This document shows positions 44,037 through 52,961 of a DNA stretch of 64,000 nucleotides, in pieces. Both the position numbers and the translations under genes were made by a program. This DNA is from Actinomadura rudentiformis. Lineage in GTDB: Bacteria; Actinomycetota; Actinomycetes; Streptosporangiales; Streptosporangiaceae. Location of the stretch: the NCBI RefSeq assembly GCF_008923185.1, contig NZ_WBMT01000004.1, positions 310,001-374,000 on the forward strand, written 5' to 3'. The notes beneath the pieces were generated by a model. That model was not told where the DNA came from. It did no database searches and saw nothing but the letters and a program-made list of their open reading frames with translations. Each line of letters starts with the position of its first letter. Within the stretch, counting starts at the first letter, position 1.

Positions 44037-44585
44037 TTACTTGATGGGCTTGAGCTTCGAGTGGCGGATCAGCGGCGCATCGCAGTAGCCGCCGGTGCCC
44101 TTGTCGAAGTCGAACCAGAAGTTGATGGCGTTCTCGCCGATGGCGCCCTTACCGATGGAGGACGACTGGATCCGCTTGCCCTTGTGCCACTTGTTGTCTT
44201 CGATGGCCTTCCATCCCGTGTAACCCGGGCCACCGGACAGGCGCCAGCGGTTGCCGCCCTCGTGAACGGCGAGCAGTGCCTTGACGCTCGAGTTCTTGTG
44301 GTTGCCCTTCGTCTTCTGGATGGCGTAACCCCATTCGACGACCGTTACCAGCGGGCGCTTCTTGGTGGGCTTGCCGTCGGTCTTGATGTAACCCTTCCCC
44401 CAGCGGCCCTTCGCCGTGCACTTCGTGTAGGCGATGTGCGTGGCCTTGCGGGCCTTCGCCACGGTGACCTTGCCGGTCTCCACCTCGACGGCGGTCGGAG
44501 CGGCGGAGGCAGCTGGGGCGACGGCCATGAGGCCCGCCGTGGCGAACCCGGCGGCGGCGAGCGGCATGAGCTTCTTCAGCGACAC
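44037..44585 (-). CDS. secreted two-cysteine protein, paralog of 62489-63040
   Basis: 182 residues with a Sec signal (MSLKKLMPLAAAGFATAGLM to APAASAA, cleavage near residue 28). The mature domain of about 130 residues shares a long ordered pattern with the protein at 62489: C-x-AKGRW-x-KGY, EWG-x-AIQKT-x-GNH-x-NS, SGGPGY-x-G, HKGK-x-I, DKGTGG-x-C. Two cysteines at the start and end of the domain are conserved in both and may form a disulfide. The protein is very basic and rich in Trp/Tyr/Gly, as in secreted beta-rich binders. I do not recognise a named family. The gene is monocistronic with its own terminator. Confidence 0.75.
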   Translation of the reverse strand: MSLKKLMPLAAAGFATAGLMAVAPAASAAPTAVEVETGKVTVAKARKATHIAYTKCTAKGRWGKGYIKTDGKPTKKRPLVTVVEWGYAIQKTKGNHKNSSVKALLAVHEGGNRWRLSGGPGYTGWKAIEDNKWHKGKRIQSSSIGKGAIGENAINFWFDFDKGTGGYCDAPLIRHSKLKPIK

Positions 44586-44796
44586 GTGCGTTCTCTCCTT
44601 GAGAGGGTATGTGGAACGGGCCGGAGATAATCACCGCTTATCCATGGGGATTGCGCTGATCAACGGCTGCTCGATTATCGAGATCAAGTTCCATCACCCA
44701 TAGGCCCCTGGGCACTATTCGCTGATGTGACGCTCGCCACCATTTCTTGCCATTCGCTGCAAATTAACTATCGGTTCATTCGGAATTTCCTCGCGA

Positions 44797-45786
44797 CTAT
44801 TGTTTAGGGGTAGTGGGCCGCTGGCCGGGGCGGTCTACGATGCCGGCTGCGAGACGGACCGACTGGCTTTCGATGGTGCCCTTTTTGTAGGTCATGTCTC
44901 CGTCGGTGTGGTCCTTGGTGACGGTGGTGCGGTGTCCCCGGTAGGCGTAGGTTGACGCGTCCAGCAGCACCTCGTCGTTCAGCCAGCCCTCGACGGGGAC
45001 GGCGATGGACAGAGCCGGATGGCCTAGGAGGTCCACGGCTTGTTTGTTCAGCTTCACGCCGGAGGTCTTCGCGAGGGCCTGGTAGATGGCGGATTCCAAG
45101 TCAGGAGGCAGCACGTTGTTTGCCAGAGTCGCCCTGAGCATCTGGAATGCGCTGTCGTCCCCTGGGCCGGACGCTTTGCGGTACCACGCCAGCAATGCAT
45201 CCGGGTCACGCGGCAGTTTGGACAGCGTCGCGTAGTCCTGAGGCGGCATCGCGCCGCCGGTGGGCGCGACCGCCAGTTTGCCCCCGTCGATCATGGCCAT
45301 GCTCTTGCCGTCGGCCCGGGTCCATATCGGCTCGACCGTCGTCTTCGGCCGCGACTTAGGGGTCCACACCCCGGTCTTCTGCGGGTTGCCGACACGCTGA
45401 TACCGGGTCTCCTCGAACACCCACTGATCGGGCCGAGGCGCAACGAACGGACGGTGCCGCGCGGCGATCGCGGCCCTGTTCAGCACCTCCTGGGCATTGG
45501 CCGCGGGCCCGGCTGGGATACCCGGGATGGCCGGGCGGGGCCTGCCGTGCTCGTCGGTGCCGCCCATGTTCTGGACCACGGTCGTCGCGGTCGCAATCGC
45601 GACCGCCAGGCCGCCCACGGCGACCAACCGTACCGACCACGACCTGCGCCGGCGCGGTGTGCTGGAGGAGGTGATCCTGGCGCGCGTGGCGCGGCCGAGG
45701 CCGTCCTGTGCGGAGCCCGCCAGGCTGCCCGGGGGGATCGGGTTGGTGGAAGCGAGCATCTCGCGGACTTCCTGGATGTCGTTCAT
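44797..45786 (-). CDS. CU044_5270-type membrane protein, putative ECF partner
   Basis: 329 residues from ATG 45786, which overlaps the sigma factor stop (ATGA). A cytoplasmic N-terminal tail of about 50 residues is followed by one membrane span (VRLVAVGGLAVAIATATTVV) and a large extracytoplasmic domain that ends VDRPGQRP. The arrangement matches the CU044_5270 family found next to ECF sigma factors in actinobacteria. The topology is that of an anti-sigma factor, although no ZAS motif is present in the N-terminal tail. It likely restrains the sigma factor until an envelope signal arrives. Confidence 0.82.
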   Translation of the reverse strand: MNDIQEVREMLASTNPIPPGSLAGSAQDGLGRATRARITSSSTPRRRRSWSVRLVAVGGLAVAIATATTVVQNMGGTDEHGRPRPAIPGIPAGPAANAQEVLNRAAIAARHRPFVAPRPDQWVFEETRYQRVGNPQKTGVWTPKSRPKTTVEPIWTRADGKSMAMIDGGKLAVAPTGGAMPPQDYATLSKLPRDPDALLAWYRKASGPGDDSAFQMLRATLANNVLPPDLESAIYQALAKTSGVKLNKQAVDLLGHPALSIAVPVEGWLNDEVLLDASTYAYRGHRTTVTKDHTDGDMTYKKGTIESQSVRLAAGIVDRPGQRPTTPKQ

Positions 45787-46358
45787 GTCTGCGGGCTCCT
45801 GTGCATCGTGGGGACGGGGACGGGTGGTACTGCGGCGTCGTGATCTGCGGCGTCGAGTTCGGCGAGCGCATCCGCCAGTCGGCGCCGGGCACGGCTCAGG
45901 CGAACCGAGAAGGTCTTCTCCGAGCACCCGGCGACGATCGCTGCCTCCTTGGCGGCGAGCCCTTCCCAGCCGACCAGTTCCAGAGCCTCACGGTCACGAG
46001 GGGAAAGGCTTCGCAGCGCCGAGCCGATGCGTCCGCCCTCCGCAATCCCGTGGGCCACGTCGGGGGCCGGCTGCCGCAGACCGCTGTGGTCCCTCAGGCG
46101 TCCCCACAACCGGCCGCGCCGCCGGTGGCCCCGCGCCTCGTTCGCCAGCACGTTCCGGGCCACGTGCAGCAGCCAGGGGAACGGGCGGTCGGTCGGTATG
46201 TGTTTGCGCCGCCGCCAGGCGATAAGGAAGGTCTCGGCGGCGATGTCACGTGCAGTCTCGTGATCGACGCGACGTGCCGCATAACTCAGCACATCGTCGT
46301 AATAGTCGCCGTAGTAGTAATCCCACGACGTGGCGAACTCGTCATCAGGCTCCGGCAC
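45783..46358 (-). CDS. ECF RNA polymerase sigma factor
   Basis: 191 residues. Region 2: YYDDVLSYAARRVDHETARD, then IAAETFLIAWRR and PWLLHVARNVLANEAR. Region 4: LSPRDREALELVGWEGLAAK, then EAAIVAGCSEKTFSVRLSRAR. It is the usual compact two-domain ECF factor. It overlaps the downstream CU044_5270 gene and is divergent from a large secreted protein, with mirror-image candidate promoters in between, so it probably activates its own operon and the divergent gene. Confidence 0.92.
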   Translation of the reverse strand: MPEPDDEFATSWDYYYGDYYDDVLSYAARRVDHETARDIAAETFLIAWRRRKHIPTDRPFPWLLHVARNVLANEARGHRRRGRLWGRLRDHSGLRQPAPDVAHGIAEGGRIGSALRSLSPRDREALELVGWEGLAAKEAAIVAGCSEKTFSVRLSRARRRLADALAELDAADHDAAVPPVPVPTMHRSPQT

Positions 46359-46391
46359 ACCCGGCTCCTCTCGTCTGCCTCAGTGTCACAG

Positions 46392-46475
46392 CGAGATGTC
46401 CGGCACCTCCGGGTTCCCTACACGACATTCGTGACTTTTCGGCCTGTAGGGAATCCGGCGGTGCCGGACATCTCG
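46392..46475. promoter_or_regulatory. 31-bp inverted repeat carrying divergent ECF-type promoters
   Basis: Arms 46392-46422 and 46445-46475 pair at 29 of 31 positions around a 22-nt centre. Each arm holds GGAAYC, 16 bp, CTCG: minus strand GGAACC at 46417-46412 toward the sigma gene, plus strand GGAATC at 46450-46455 toward the secreted protein. GGAAC-type -35 boxes are characteristic of ECF promoters. Predicted leaders are about 27 and 35 nt. Confidence 0.65.
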
Positions 46476-46516
46476 TCGGCGACCATCTCGAATCAATGCC
46501 TTAGAGGAGTCGCCTC

Positions 46517-49012
46517 GTGCGATGGAAATCCAGACCGTTCCTCGCCATGCCCATGTCAGCGGTGCTCGCCGCCTCGGTGGTGCCCGCCGTCGACGCGGCG
46601 GCAAGCGCGGAACGGCCGGGAAAGGTTTCAGCTCTCGGCCTCGCACCCGCTCCGGTCGCCGCCACCCGTACGATCACATTGATCACCGGTGACCGGGTGC
46701 AGGTCCGCAACGGTTCCGTGAGCGTGCTGCCCGGGCCTGGCCGAGCGAACGTCGGGTTCCTGCAACAGCAGGCCGGGTCGCACGTCGTCGTTCTGCCGAT
46801 GGACGCCGCGCCGCTGGTGACCAAGGGGCGGCTGGACCGGCGCCTGTTCGACGTGGGCCGGTTGCTGAATTCCGGCTATGACGACGCCCGCGCAGCCGCG
46901 CTCCCGCTGTCGGTCACCGGCTCCGCAGCGGCCCGGCTGCCGGGGATCAAGACGACAGGACGGGACTCCGTCTCCCTGGCCAAGAAGTCCGCAACCCCGT
47001 TCTGGCACGCCCTGAGGGCCACCCCGGGTGACGTCAAGGTCCGGCTTGCCGGCGTGGTCCCGTCGAGCCCGAAGCGGCGGCAGGGCCAGCCCGGTGCACA
47101 GGCCGAGCACGGCGTGAAGGTCGATCTGCTGGATCGCAACGGTCGCCCGCCCAGCTCTGATGAGGTGGGAGAGTGGTCGGCCTACAGCCTTGACGACCCG
47201 TGGGGCATTTACGGAGGTCGTCCAGGTGAGACGCTGCAGCTCCCGGCCGGACGCTACATGGTGGCCGGCTTCATCAGCACCGACCGGCCCGGGAACGCGA
47301 ATCCGGCGGTCGCCGGGATGGTCGACACCGAGGTGGTGGTCGACCGGGACCGCACGATCACGTTCGACGCCCGCAAGGCCCGCCGGGTCGAGGTGAACGC
47401 CGACCGGCCCTCGGCGCGGAAGACGTCCTGGATCGTCGGCCTGCTGGCCAAGGCCGCGCCCAACCCGGACTACACCTACTTCCGGTGGAATGTGAACATG
47501 CCGTTCGGCGCACAGATGTACGCCTCGGCCACCGCCCCGTCCCCGCGCTTCGCATTCACCGCCCAGGCCACCTACCAGGAGCCGCTGCTACGCCTCGAAA
47601 CCGGCGGCGCCCAGCCGTTCCCGGTCGACGTCCACTACTCCGACCTCGGCTACGGTGACGGTCCGCGGCTGGAGGGCACCAACCGGCTCTCGGCGGTGTA
47701 CGGAGGTTCCGGCACTCCCGGCGAGCTGCACGATGTCGCCGGCAAGCTGGTGGTGCTCGACCTGCCACCCGCCGACGACCTCCAGACCCCCGAGCGGGTA
47801 CGCAACGTGGCAGAGGCTGGTGGCCGGGCGGTGCTGCTCGTCCGTGACACCGTGGGACCAGACCTCGAGGGCGAGCTGGCGCTGCCGACGGCCGTCACGC
47901 TTGTCCCCGAGGGCGCACGCCTGCGAGACCTGGCCAAGACCGGTCCCGTACCGGTGACCACCCATGGCATCAAGGTCAGCCCGTACCAGTACAACCTCTA
48001 CTACCCGACCGTCGGGCGGCTGCCTGCACGTCCGGTCTACACGGCACGCGAACAGGACCTGGCCGCCGTGCGGGTGCGTTACCGGGGCGCGGGCGGCGAC
48101 CTGCCCAGCAGTTTGCTGACCGAGACGGTCGGGTTCGGCAACACGTCCGGCGGATGGTTCGTGCCGGTTCCCGCGCCGACCACCCGGACCGAGTACTTCT
48201 CGACCGGGTCCCGCTTCACCCGCGTGGTCATAAACCCCTACGACGACGGCCGGCCGCTCATCCAGACCGAGACCCGCACCTACCGGCCCGGTGAGCGGCG
48301 AGAGGAGACGATGTACAAGGGCGTGATGGGCCCGTCGTTCGCGACGCCGCCACGCGACGAGGACCGCCCGGGCCGCCCGGCGTGGGCATACCGCGAGGGC
48401 GACAGGGTGGACGTGGCGATCCAGGCGTTCAGCGACACCGAGCCCGGACACTACGGCCACGGCGAACCCTACGCGCCGGGCTGCACCACAGGCTCAGCTC
48501 GTCTCTTGCGGGACGGCAAGCCGGTCGGCGAAAGCGACCTTCCCGCCGCCGGCGCGTTCACCGCTCCCCCGGAGGCCGGCGCCTACCGTCTGGACATCGA
48601 AGCAGCCTGCGACCACCCGGACTGGAAGCTGTCGACAAGGGTGACCTCCTCATGGACGTTCCGCTCCGCGCACGCCTCACGTCCCACGGCCCTGCCGCTC
48701 ATGGCGGTCCGGTTCCTGCCTGAGCTGGATGACGTGAACCAGGCCCCGGCCGGGAAGCCCTTCACGTTCCCGGTCCGCGTCGAGCACCAGCCCGGGTCGA
48801 CGTCCGCGCGGGTCACGTCCCTCACGATCGAGTCCTCCACCGACGAGGGTCAGCAGTGGCAGCCGGTCCGGATCCGCCAGTCCGGAGACCACTGGGTCGC
48901 CGAACTGCACAACCCGCCCAAGGGCAAGGTGTCGCTGAGGGCCACCGCCAAGGACGCCAGCGGCAACACCGTCACCCAGACGATCGAGAACGCCTACGCC
49001 GTCACGTCCTGA
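46517..49012 (+). CDS. secreted subtilase-like protein lacking the catalytic domain
   Basis: 831 residues from GTG 46517 (GAGGAG upstream) with a Sec signal to about residue 30. The N-terminal part (RTITLITGDRVQVRNG, VLPMDAAPLVTKGRLDRRLF, DVGRLLNSGYDDARA) is the propeptide-like region of the large actinobacterial S8 serine proteases of about 1100-1250 residues. The Asp-His-Ser peptidase domain that should follow is absent; the sequence passes into beta-rich domains, including a PA-like part (GKLVVLDLPPADDLQTPERV...) and a C-terminal Ig-like domain. No D-T-G, H-G-T-H or G-T-S-M-A motifs are present. It may bind substrates or inhibit proteases. Divergent from an ECF sigma gene. Confidence 0.78.
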   Translation: MRWKSRPFLAMPMSAVLAASVVPAVDAAASAERPGKVSALGLAPAPVAATRTITLITGDRVQVRNGSVSVLPGPGRANVGFLQQQAGSHVVVLPMDAAPLVTKGRLDRRLFDVGRLLNSGYDDARAAALPLSVTGSAAARLPGIKTTGRDSVSLAKKSATPFWHALRATPGDVKVRLAGVVPSSPKRRQGQPGAQAEHGVKVDLLDRNGRPPSSDEVGEWSAYSLDDPWGIYGGRPGETLQLPAGRYMVAGFISTDRPGNANPAVAGMVDTEVVVDRDRTITFDARKARRVEVNADRPSARKTSWIVGLLAKAAPNPDYTYFRWNVNMPFGAQMYASATAPSPRFAFTAQATYQEPLLRLETGGAQPFPVDVHYSDLGYGDGPRLEGTNRLSAVYGGSGTPGELHDVAGKLVVLDLPPADDLQTPERVRNVAEAGGRAVLLVRDTVGPDLEGELALPTAVTLVPEGARLRDLAKTGPVPVTTHGIKVSPYQYNLYYPTVGRLPARPVYTAREQDLAAVRVRYRGAGGDLPSSLLTETVGFGNTSGGWFVPVPAPTTRTEYFSTGSRFTRVVINPYDDGRPLIQTETRTYRPGERREETMYKGVMGPSFATPPRDEDRPGRPAWAYREGDRVDVAIQAFSDTEPGHYGHGEPYAPGCTTGSARLLRDGKPVGESDLPAAGAFTAPPEAGAYRLDIEAACDHPDWKLSTRVTSSWTFRSAHASRPTALPLMAVRFLPELDDVNQAPAGKPFTFPVRVEHQPGSTSARVTSLTIESSTDEGQQWQPVRIRQSGDHWVAELHNPPKGKVSLRATAKDASGNTVTQTIENAYAVTS

Positions 49013-49120
49013 CCCGGAGGCGACTCCCCGCCGCCCTCGTACGGCACCCGCACCGTACGGGGGCGGCACCTGCTGGCAACCACAAATGCGGTGGCGCGGC
49101 CGGCACCTCACCGCCGACTT

Positions 49121-49158
49121 GTCCAACACCACGCGTATCCCAGCGCGTGGTGTTGGAC
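49121..49158. terminator. perfect 15-bp hairpin downstream of the subtilase-like gene
   Basis: Arms 49121-49135 and 49144-49158, loop 8 nt. It is 109 bp after the stop codon and overlaps the start region of a small ORF, so it is a terminator or a regulatory structure. Confidence 0.6.
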
Positions 49159-49314
49159 ACACGGGACTTCCGGGGACGGCTCGGGGGCCTCCCCGCCAAG
49201 GTCCTCCGAGGTGTCGCCCATCAGCCCGTCCGATTCGTGCTCACCCTGCCGGTCAAGGCGGCGTACAAAGTCTGCCAAGTGCTGCAGGAGATCCACCAGA
49301 TATCCCGTTCCTGA
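49150..49314 (+). CDS. possible 54-residue basic protein
   Basis: GTG 49150 lies in the right arm of a hairpin. The product (MLDTRDFRGRLGGLPAKVLR, then GVAHQPVRFVLTLPVKAAYK and a C-terminal CQVLQEIHQISRS) looks like a small amphipathic helical protein. No ribosome-binding site and no recognised family. Confidence 0.28.
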   Translation: MLDTRDFRGRLGGLPAKVLRGVAHQPVRFVLTLPVKAAYKVCQVLQEIHQISRS

Positions 49315-49336
49315 GGGAACGTGTCGCGCCCTGGGA

Positions 49337-49834
49337 TTAGCGGCGCTTTCGGCCATTGATCTGGGCGGTGACGCTGGGGATGGGTTTCCAACGCGGACCG
49401 CGACGCTTCTCCCAGAGCTCGCGCAGGATCTGGACCTCGTCCGCGACCAGGACGTTCGAGCTGTTGAGCTGGGGCAGCCTGAGCTTGCGGCCCTCGTAGT
49501 CGTAGATGACCGCGATCTCAGCGCTGCCCGACTGGGTGATCTTGATGTCCTGGATGCCCTGCCAGGGCGTGGAGGTGCGCCGCACCATGCCGCGGGTCAC
49601 GATGCCGTCCCGTGACACGTAGGTCCCCGAGCGCCGAGCGGCCCACAGGAAGAGGACGAAGCCGCCAATCATCAACGAGGGCAGAATCACCTTGAGGGCT
49701 GTGGAATTGTCGTCGCTGGTCCCGGCGACGAACGCTCCTATGGCAATGAGAATGCCCATCGGAATCCCGGCTATAAGAAACATCTGCGACGGCAGCCGAT
49801 ACTCGAGCTCAAATCGGCCATCGACGTCGCTCAT
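49337..49834 (-). CDS. two-span membrane protein with PH-like domain
   Basis: 165 residues from ATG 49834 with GAAGGAGGAATC upstream. Two membrane segments (about 17-37 and 48-67, MFLIAGIPMGILIAIGAFVA and VILPSLMIGGFVLFLWAA) are followed by a cytoplasmic beta-rich domain of about 95 residues (YVSRDGIVTRGMVRRTSTPW) resembling bacterial PH domains. Such proteins are common and of unknown function. Monocistronic. Confidence 0.75.
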   Translation of the reverse strand: MSDVDGRFELEYRLPSQMFLIAGIPMGILIAIGAFVAGTSDDNSTALKVILPSLMIGGFVLFLWAARRSGTYVSRDGIVTRGMVRRTSTPWQGIQDIKITQSGSAEIAVIYDYEGRKLRLPQLNSSNVLVADEVQILRELWEKRRGPRWKPIPSVTAQINGRKRR

Positions 49835-50288
49835 GATTCCTCCTTCGGACGAGGTGGGCGCTCGCGAACAACCGCCCGGCGCCGCTGATCGTCCCCCTGT
49901 CCCGGATCCATGGGGTCGATGGGCGTATCCAGGCAAGACGGGTGAGCCTGATCATGACAGACCACGCAAAGGACGGCACCGTGGCAAGACTGCCAAATTT
50001 CGACGATTTACTGCCAGCCTCGACACCAAAACCCGCACACTATGAAGATCCACAGCGAACACTTCGTTGCAGACCGGTCTTTCCAGCCACGGACACTCAG
50101 CACGCCGTCACCGCTAGAGCGCTCAATCGGCGACCATTAAACCGATCGAAAATTTGTGCACGGCCTCGTGGAGGCGGCAACCCGCCTCCACGAGGCCATC
50201 GGTGGCCACAGTGAATTTCAGGCGCGGAACATCAGGCCCTGGTTCGTTCCTCTTGGAGTCGATACTGCGATCGCGCTTGTGGGCGCTG
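49835..50288. other. interval with a strong terminator and one weak ORF
   Basis: A perfect 16-bp stem with a 4-nt loop (50162-50177 / 50182-50197) fits a terminator for the reductase gene that ends at 50289. A + strand frame from ATG 49954 (MTDHAKDGTVARLPNFDDLL) is natural-looking for 35 codons but is not supported further. Confidence 0.6.
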
Positions 50289-50843
50289 TTAAGCGGTGCT
50301 GCTGGAGGCGTTCTGGACGGTGTAGTTCAACACGACGACGCCCGACCGGCGGGCGTGCGTGCTGACCAGGGTCAGTGGTGTCTTTGGGTTTTCGACGAAC
50401 GGCCCCAGAGGCTGGCCCACGACGATGGGGTGCACCGCGAAGCGGAGCCGGTCGAGCAGGCCGTGCTCCAGCAGGGTGTGCGACAGCATCCCGTGGCCGA
50501 AGACGACCAGGTCCCCGCCGCTCTCCTCCTTCAGTTTGCGCACCTCGGCGACCACGTCGCCATCGACGACGACTGAGTTGTTCCACTCGGTCCGCTGCAG
50601 CTTGGAGGAGAACACGTACTTGCGGATGCCGTTGATCGCGTCGGCGAAGTCGCCCTTCTGACCCGGCCAGCGCCAGGACAGGTCCTCGTAGGTGCCGCGG
50701 CCCATGAGCATTGCGTCGCACCCCTGCAGGAGCTCGAACGCCTCGGTGAGGAACTCGTCGTTGAAGTAGTCCAGGGCCCAGGACCCGGGGTCGTTCACCA
50801 CCCCGTCCAGGCTGATAAGCGTCGACTCGATGATCTTGCGCAT
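50289..50843 (-). CDS. dihydrofolate reductase-family (RibD C-terminal-like) protein
   Basis: 184 residues from ATG 50843 (AGAGGA upstream). The pattern MRKIIESTLISLDGVVNDPG, AMLMGRGTYEDL, VVFGHGMLSHTLLEHGL and PIVVGQPLGPF matches the RibD_C/DHFR-like fold. Members are NADPH-dependent reductases of unknown physiological substrate, widespread in actinobacteria and often beside stress genes. A PPOX gene lies 71 bp upstream on the same strand and may be co-transcribed. A second member of the family is at 61058-61630. Confidence 0.88.
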   Translation of the reverse strand: MRKIIESTLISLDGVVNDPGSWALDYFNDEFLTEAFELLQGCDAMLMGRGTYEDLSWRWPGQKGDFADAINGIRKYVFSSKLQRTEWNNSVVVDGDVVAEVRKLKEESGGDLVVFGHGMLSHTLLEHGLLDRLRFAVHPIVVGQPLGPFVENPKTPLTLVSTHARRSGVVVLNYTVQNASSSTA

Positions 50844-50914
50844 GTGTTGTCCTCTCAGGTTCCAGGGATGTACACGGCCCGTGCCGGGCACCGGCCATAG
50901 GAGTGGTTCGGGCG

Positions 50915-51313
50915 TCAGCTGGACGCAGGCGGCCACAGGTGGACCTGATCCGCGGCGATGCGCACTGCCACCCGCTCGGCGCCGGGTTCGGGCGGCGGTT
51001 CCCCGCCGTCCATGTACCGGTCGAACATCTCGCGCAGCAGCGCCTTGTCCGGGTCGTCGGTGATCGTCACCGTCCCGCGGATCTCCACGTACGCGAACGT
51101 GTGCGCCGACACCAACAGGCTCACGCGAGGATCGCGCTCCATGTTGCGGGTCTTCAGCCGTCCCCTGATCGTGCTGAACACCACCGCGTCGCCCTCGCGT
51201 TTGACGAAGATGACCGACGACTGCGGGCTTCCGTCGGCGTTGGTGGTCGCCAGGATCGCAGTGTGCTTCCCGTCGATCAGATTCCGAGCGGTGGCGGCCA
51301 AGGGAACGGCCAT
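50915..51313 (-). CDS. PPOX-class F420- or FMN-dependent enzyme
   Basis: 132 residues from ATG 51313 (GGAGGAGACC upstream). The split-barrel pattern is NLIDGKHTAILATTNADGSP, VIFVKREGDAVVFSTI, RKTRN-type positively charged loop (GRLKTRNMERDP) and VEIRGTVTITDDP. This subgroup includes F420H2-dependent reductases and biliverdin reductase-like proteins. Upstream of, and possibly in operon with, the DHFR-like gene. Confidence 0.85.
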   Translation of the reverse strand: MAVPLAATARNLIDGKHTAILATTNADGSPQSSVIFVKREGDAVVFSTIRGRLKTRNMERDPRVSLLVSAHTFAYVEIRGTVTITDDPDKALLREMFDRYMDGGEPPPEPGAERVAVRIAADQVHLWPPASS

Positions 51314-52124
51314 AAAGGTCTCCTCCACGGTCGAGGTGCAAGAGCGGGCGCGGTGGACGTTCCGCCCGCAGAGCGGACCGGCTCAGGTGGGCCGGATTCC
51401 TTCATGTAGACCCGGCAAGCGATCAGGAGGGAGCGCGCCGCCCGGTGGGTATGACCCACGACACATGGCGGGTGGCCAGGCGCGGCCGGCGGTCTTGAGG
51501 GAGTCGAGTCGAGTGCCCAGTGACTGGCGAACGGTGGAGGCGCGGCGCACATGTCCGATCGGTTCCGCCTTCTACCGCCTCACGGCCCCGCCGCGGTGTA
51601 GACGTTCTCGCTCGGGTCGGTGTTCTTGTCATGTGGTTCGGGTGTGCCGGTCAGGACGTCACGTCGCGCGCCATCGCGGCGCTCACCTCGCTCTCCTGCG
51701 CCTGGTATCGGATCAGGGCGTGGTTGCCGCCGGTGGGGAGTTGATACAGGTGGTACCAGCGCAGGGAGCCAGCGGCCGGCCGGGAATTCAGGGCGGAAGT
51801 TCGAAGCAGTGGCGGCCGATGTCGCCCCTATTGGCAAGCCGCTGAAATCGACTGGTCAACGCCCTCGGCACGGGCTCGGTGGACCGCCACACCGACGTCG
51901 TACGGCGAGTGCGGTTTGCGCGCCCTTGCCTGGTCATCACTGCGGCCCATGCATTTGCCGGGTCGGGCAATCCCTAGCCCGGCGGGCTTCTGGGCAGGGT
52001 GAGATTTACGAGTCGCAGCAGTGGCGTGACCTCGTTCGGCTGCGCCGCGTTCGCGATCGGATTGATCGAGAGTACGCGCAGCCGTTGGGCGTAGAGTCTC
52101 CGGCGCTCGGACGCGCAGGGCCGG
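51314..52124. other. long gene-free interval with gene debris
   Basis: About 800 bp. On the minus strand the segment near 51657-51770 reads LRWYHLYQLPTGGNHALIRY, then QAQESEVSAAMARDVTS and a stop. It looks like the C-terminal end of a lost gene; no upstream part is recognisable. No other gene is supported. Confidence 0.4.
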
Positions 52125-52841
52125 TTAGAGCTGCCCTAGAAATCCAGGATCGCCCACGCCGAGGCGTTCACCGAACTCCCTGCTCAAGCCCAGCAGCTCG
52201 GCCATGGGCACCCGGCGTCGGCTGGTCGCGTTCAGGTCCTGCTGAGCCTCGGCCGACCACAGGAACGGCACGACCGAGATCCCCTCCGACGCTGTCACTT
52301 CGGCGACCTCCTCACGCCAACCTGACCAGCGCAGAGCGGCGTAGAAGTCCTCCAGCCCGCCCGACAGCAACCACGCCAGCCAGGCTGAATGCCCGATCTT
52401 CAAGGCCTCCCACTTCAAGGAATCCGGGGCGAAGTAGACCATCTGGCCAGGCGCCCCGGGACGGCCGACGGCGTCGGCGCCGTTCAACGCGAAGACACCG
52501 CCAAGGACGTCGTGCGCCACAACCAGTCCGCCCGCTGGCTGCCAGGTCGGTTCGAATCGCTGCGGGAAACCGTTGACCTGCGCCAACCCGGGCAGGTCCG
52601 CATCAGCCGCCGGGCTTCCGTAGACCCGCAGCCAGCCGTCGTCCAGCAACAGTCCACCCGTATGCCAAACCACGGCACCCAGCATTGAACGCACGGTGAT
52701 CTGCAGTTGTTGCAGGCAGCGCCCTCCGTGCTCAGGCTCGACCGGCAGAACGTCCACCGGCACCACGCTCTCGGAGATTTCCTCCAGCATCACCGGCCAC
52801 GCCGGATCATCAACGTCGATCAGTTCGCTCAGCTCTCGCAC
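52125..52841 (-). CDS. DUF2625-family protein
   Basis: 238 residues from GTG 52841 (VRELSELIDVDDPAWP), which matches the known start of the family; GGAAG lies upstream and the frame is open further. Recognisable segments are LQITVRSMLGAVVWHTGGLL, DDGWLRVYGS, GQMVYFAPDSLKWEALKIGH and FYAALRWSGWREEV. Cytoplasmic, of unknown function. Immediately divergent from the maleylpyruvate isomerase-family gene. Confidence 0.82.
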   Translation of the reverse strand: MRELSELIDVDDPAWPVMLEEISESVVPVDVLPVEPEHGGRCLQQLQITVRSMLGAVVWHTGGLLLDDGWLRVYGSPAADADLPGLAQVNGFPQRFEPTWQPAGGLVVAHDVLGGVFALNGADAVGRPGAPGQMVYFAPDSLKWEALKIGHSAWLAWLLSGGLEDFYAALRWSGWREEVAEVTASEGISVVPFLWSAEAQQDLNATSRRRVPMAELLGLSREFGERLGVGDPGFLGQL

Positions 52842-52961
52842 CTGCTCGATCTTCCACCATCGGCTCTGCGCATGTTTCGCGAATGCTGATCTTGGTGAGC
52901 GGAGTTGGACGTCACGACAGCGATTTCGGCTGGCCGATCGCGTGCCCGGGTTGGCAGGCTT

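Noticed and set aside
46517-49012. Active S8 subtilisin-like protease
   Set aside because: Flanking domains fit, but none of the Asp, His and Ser catalytic motifs is present.
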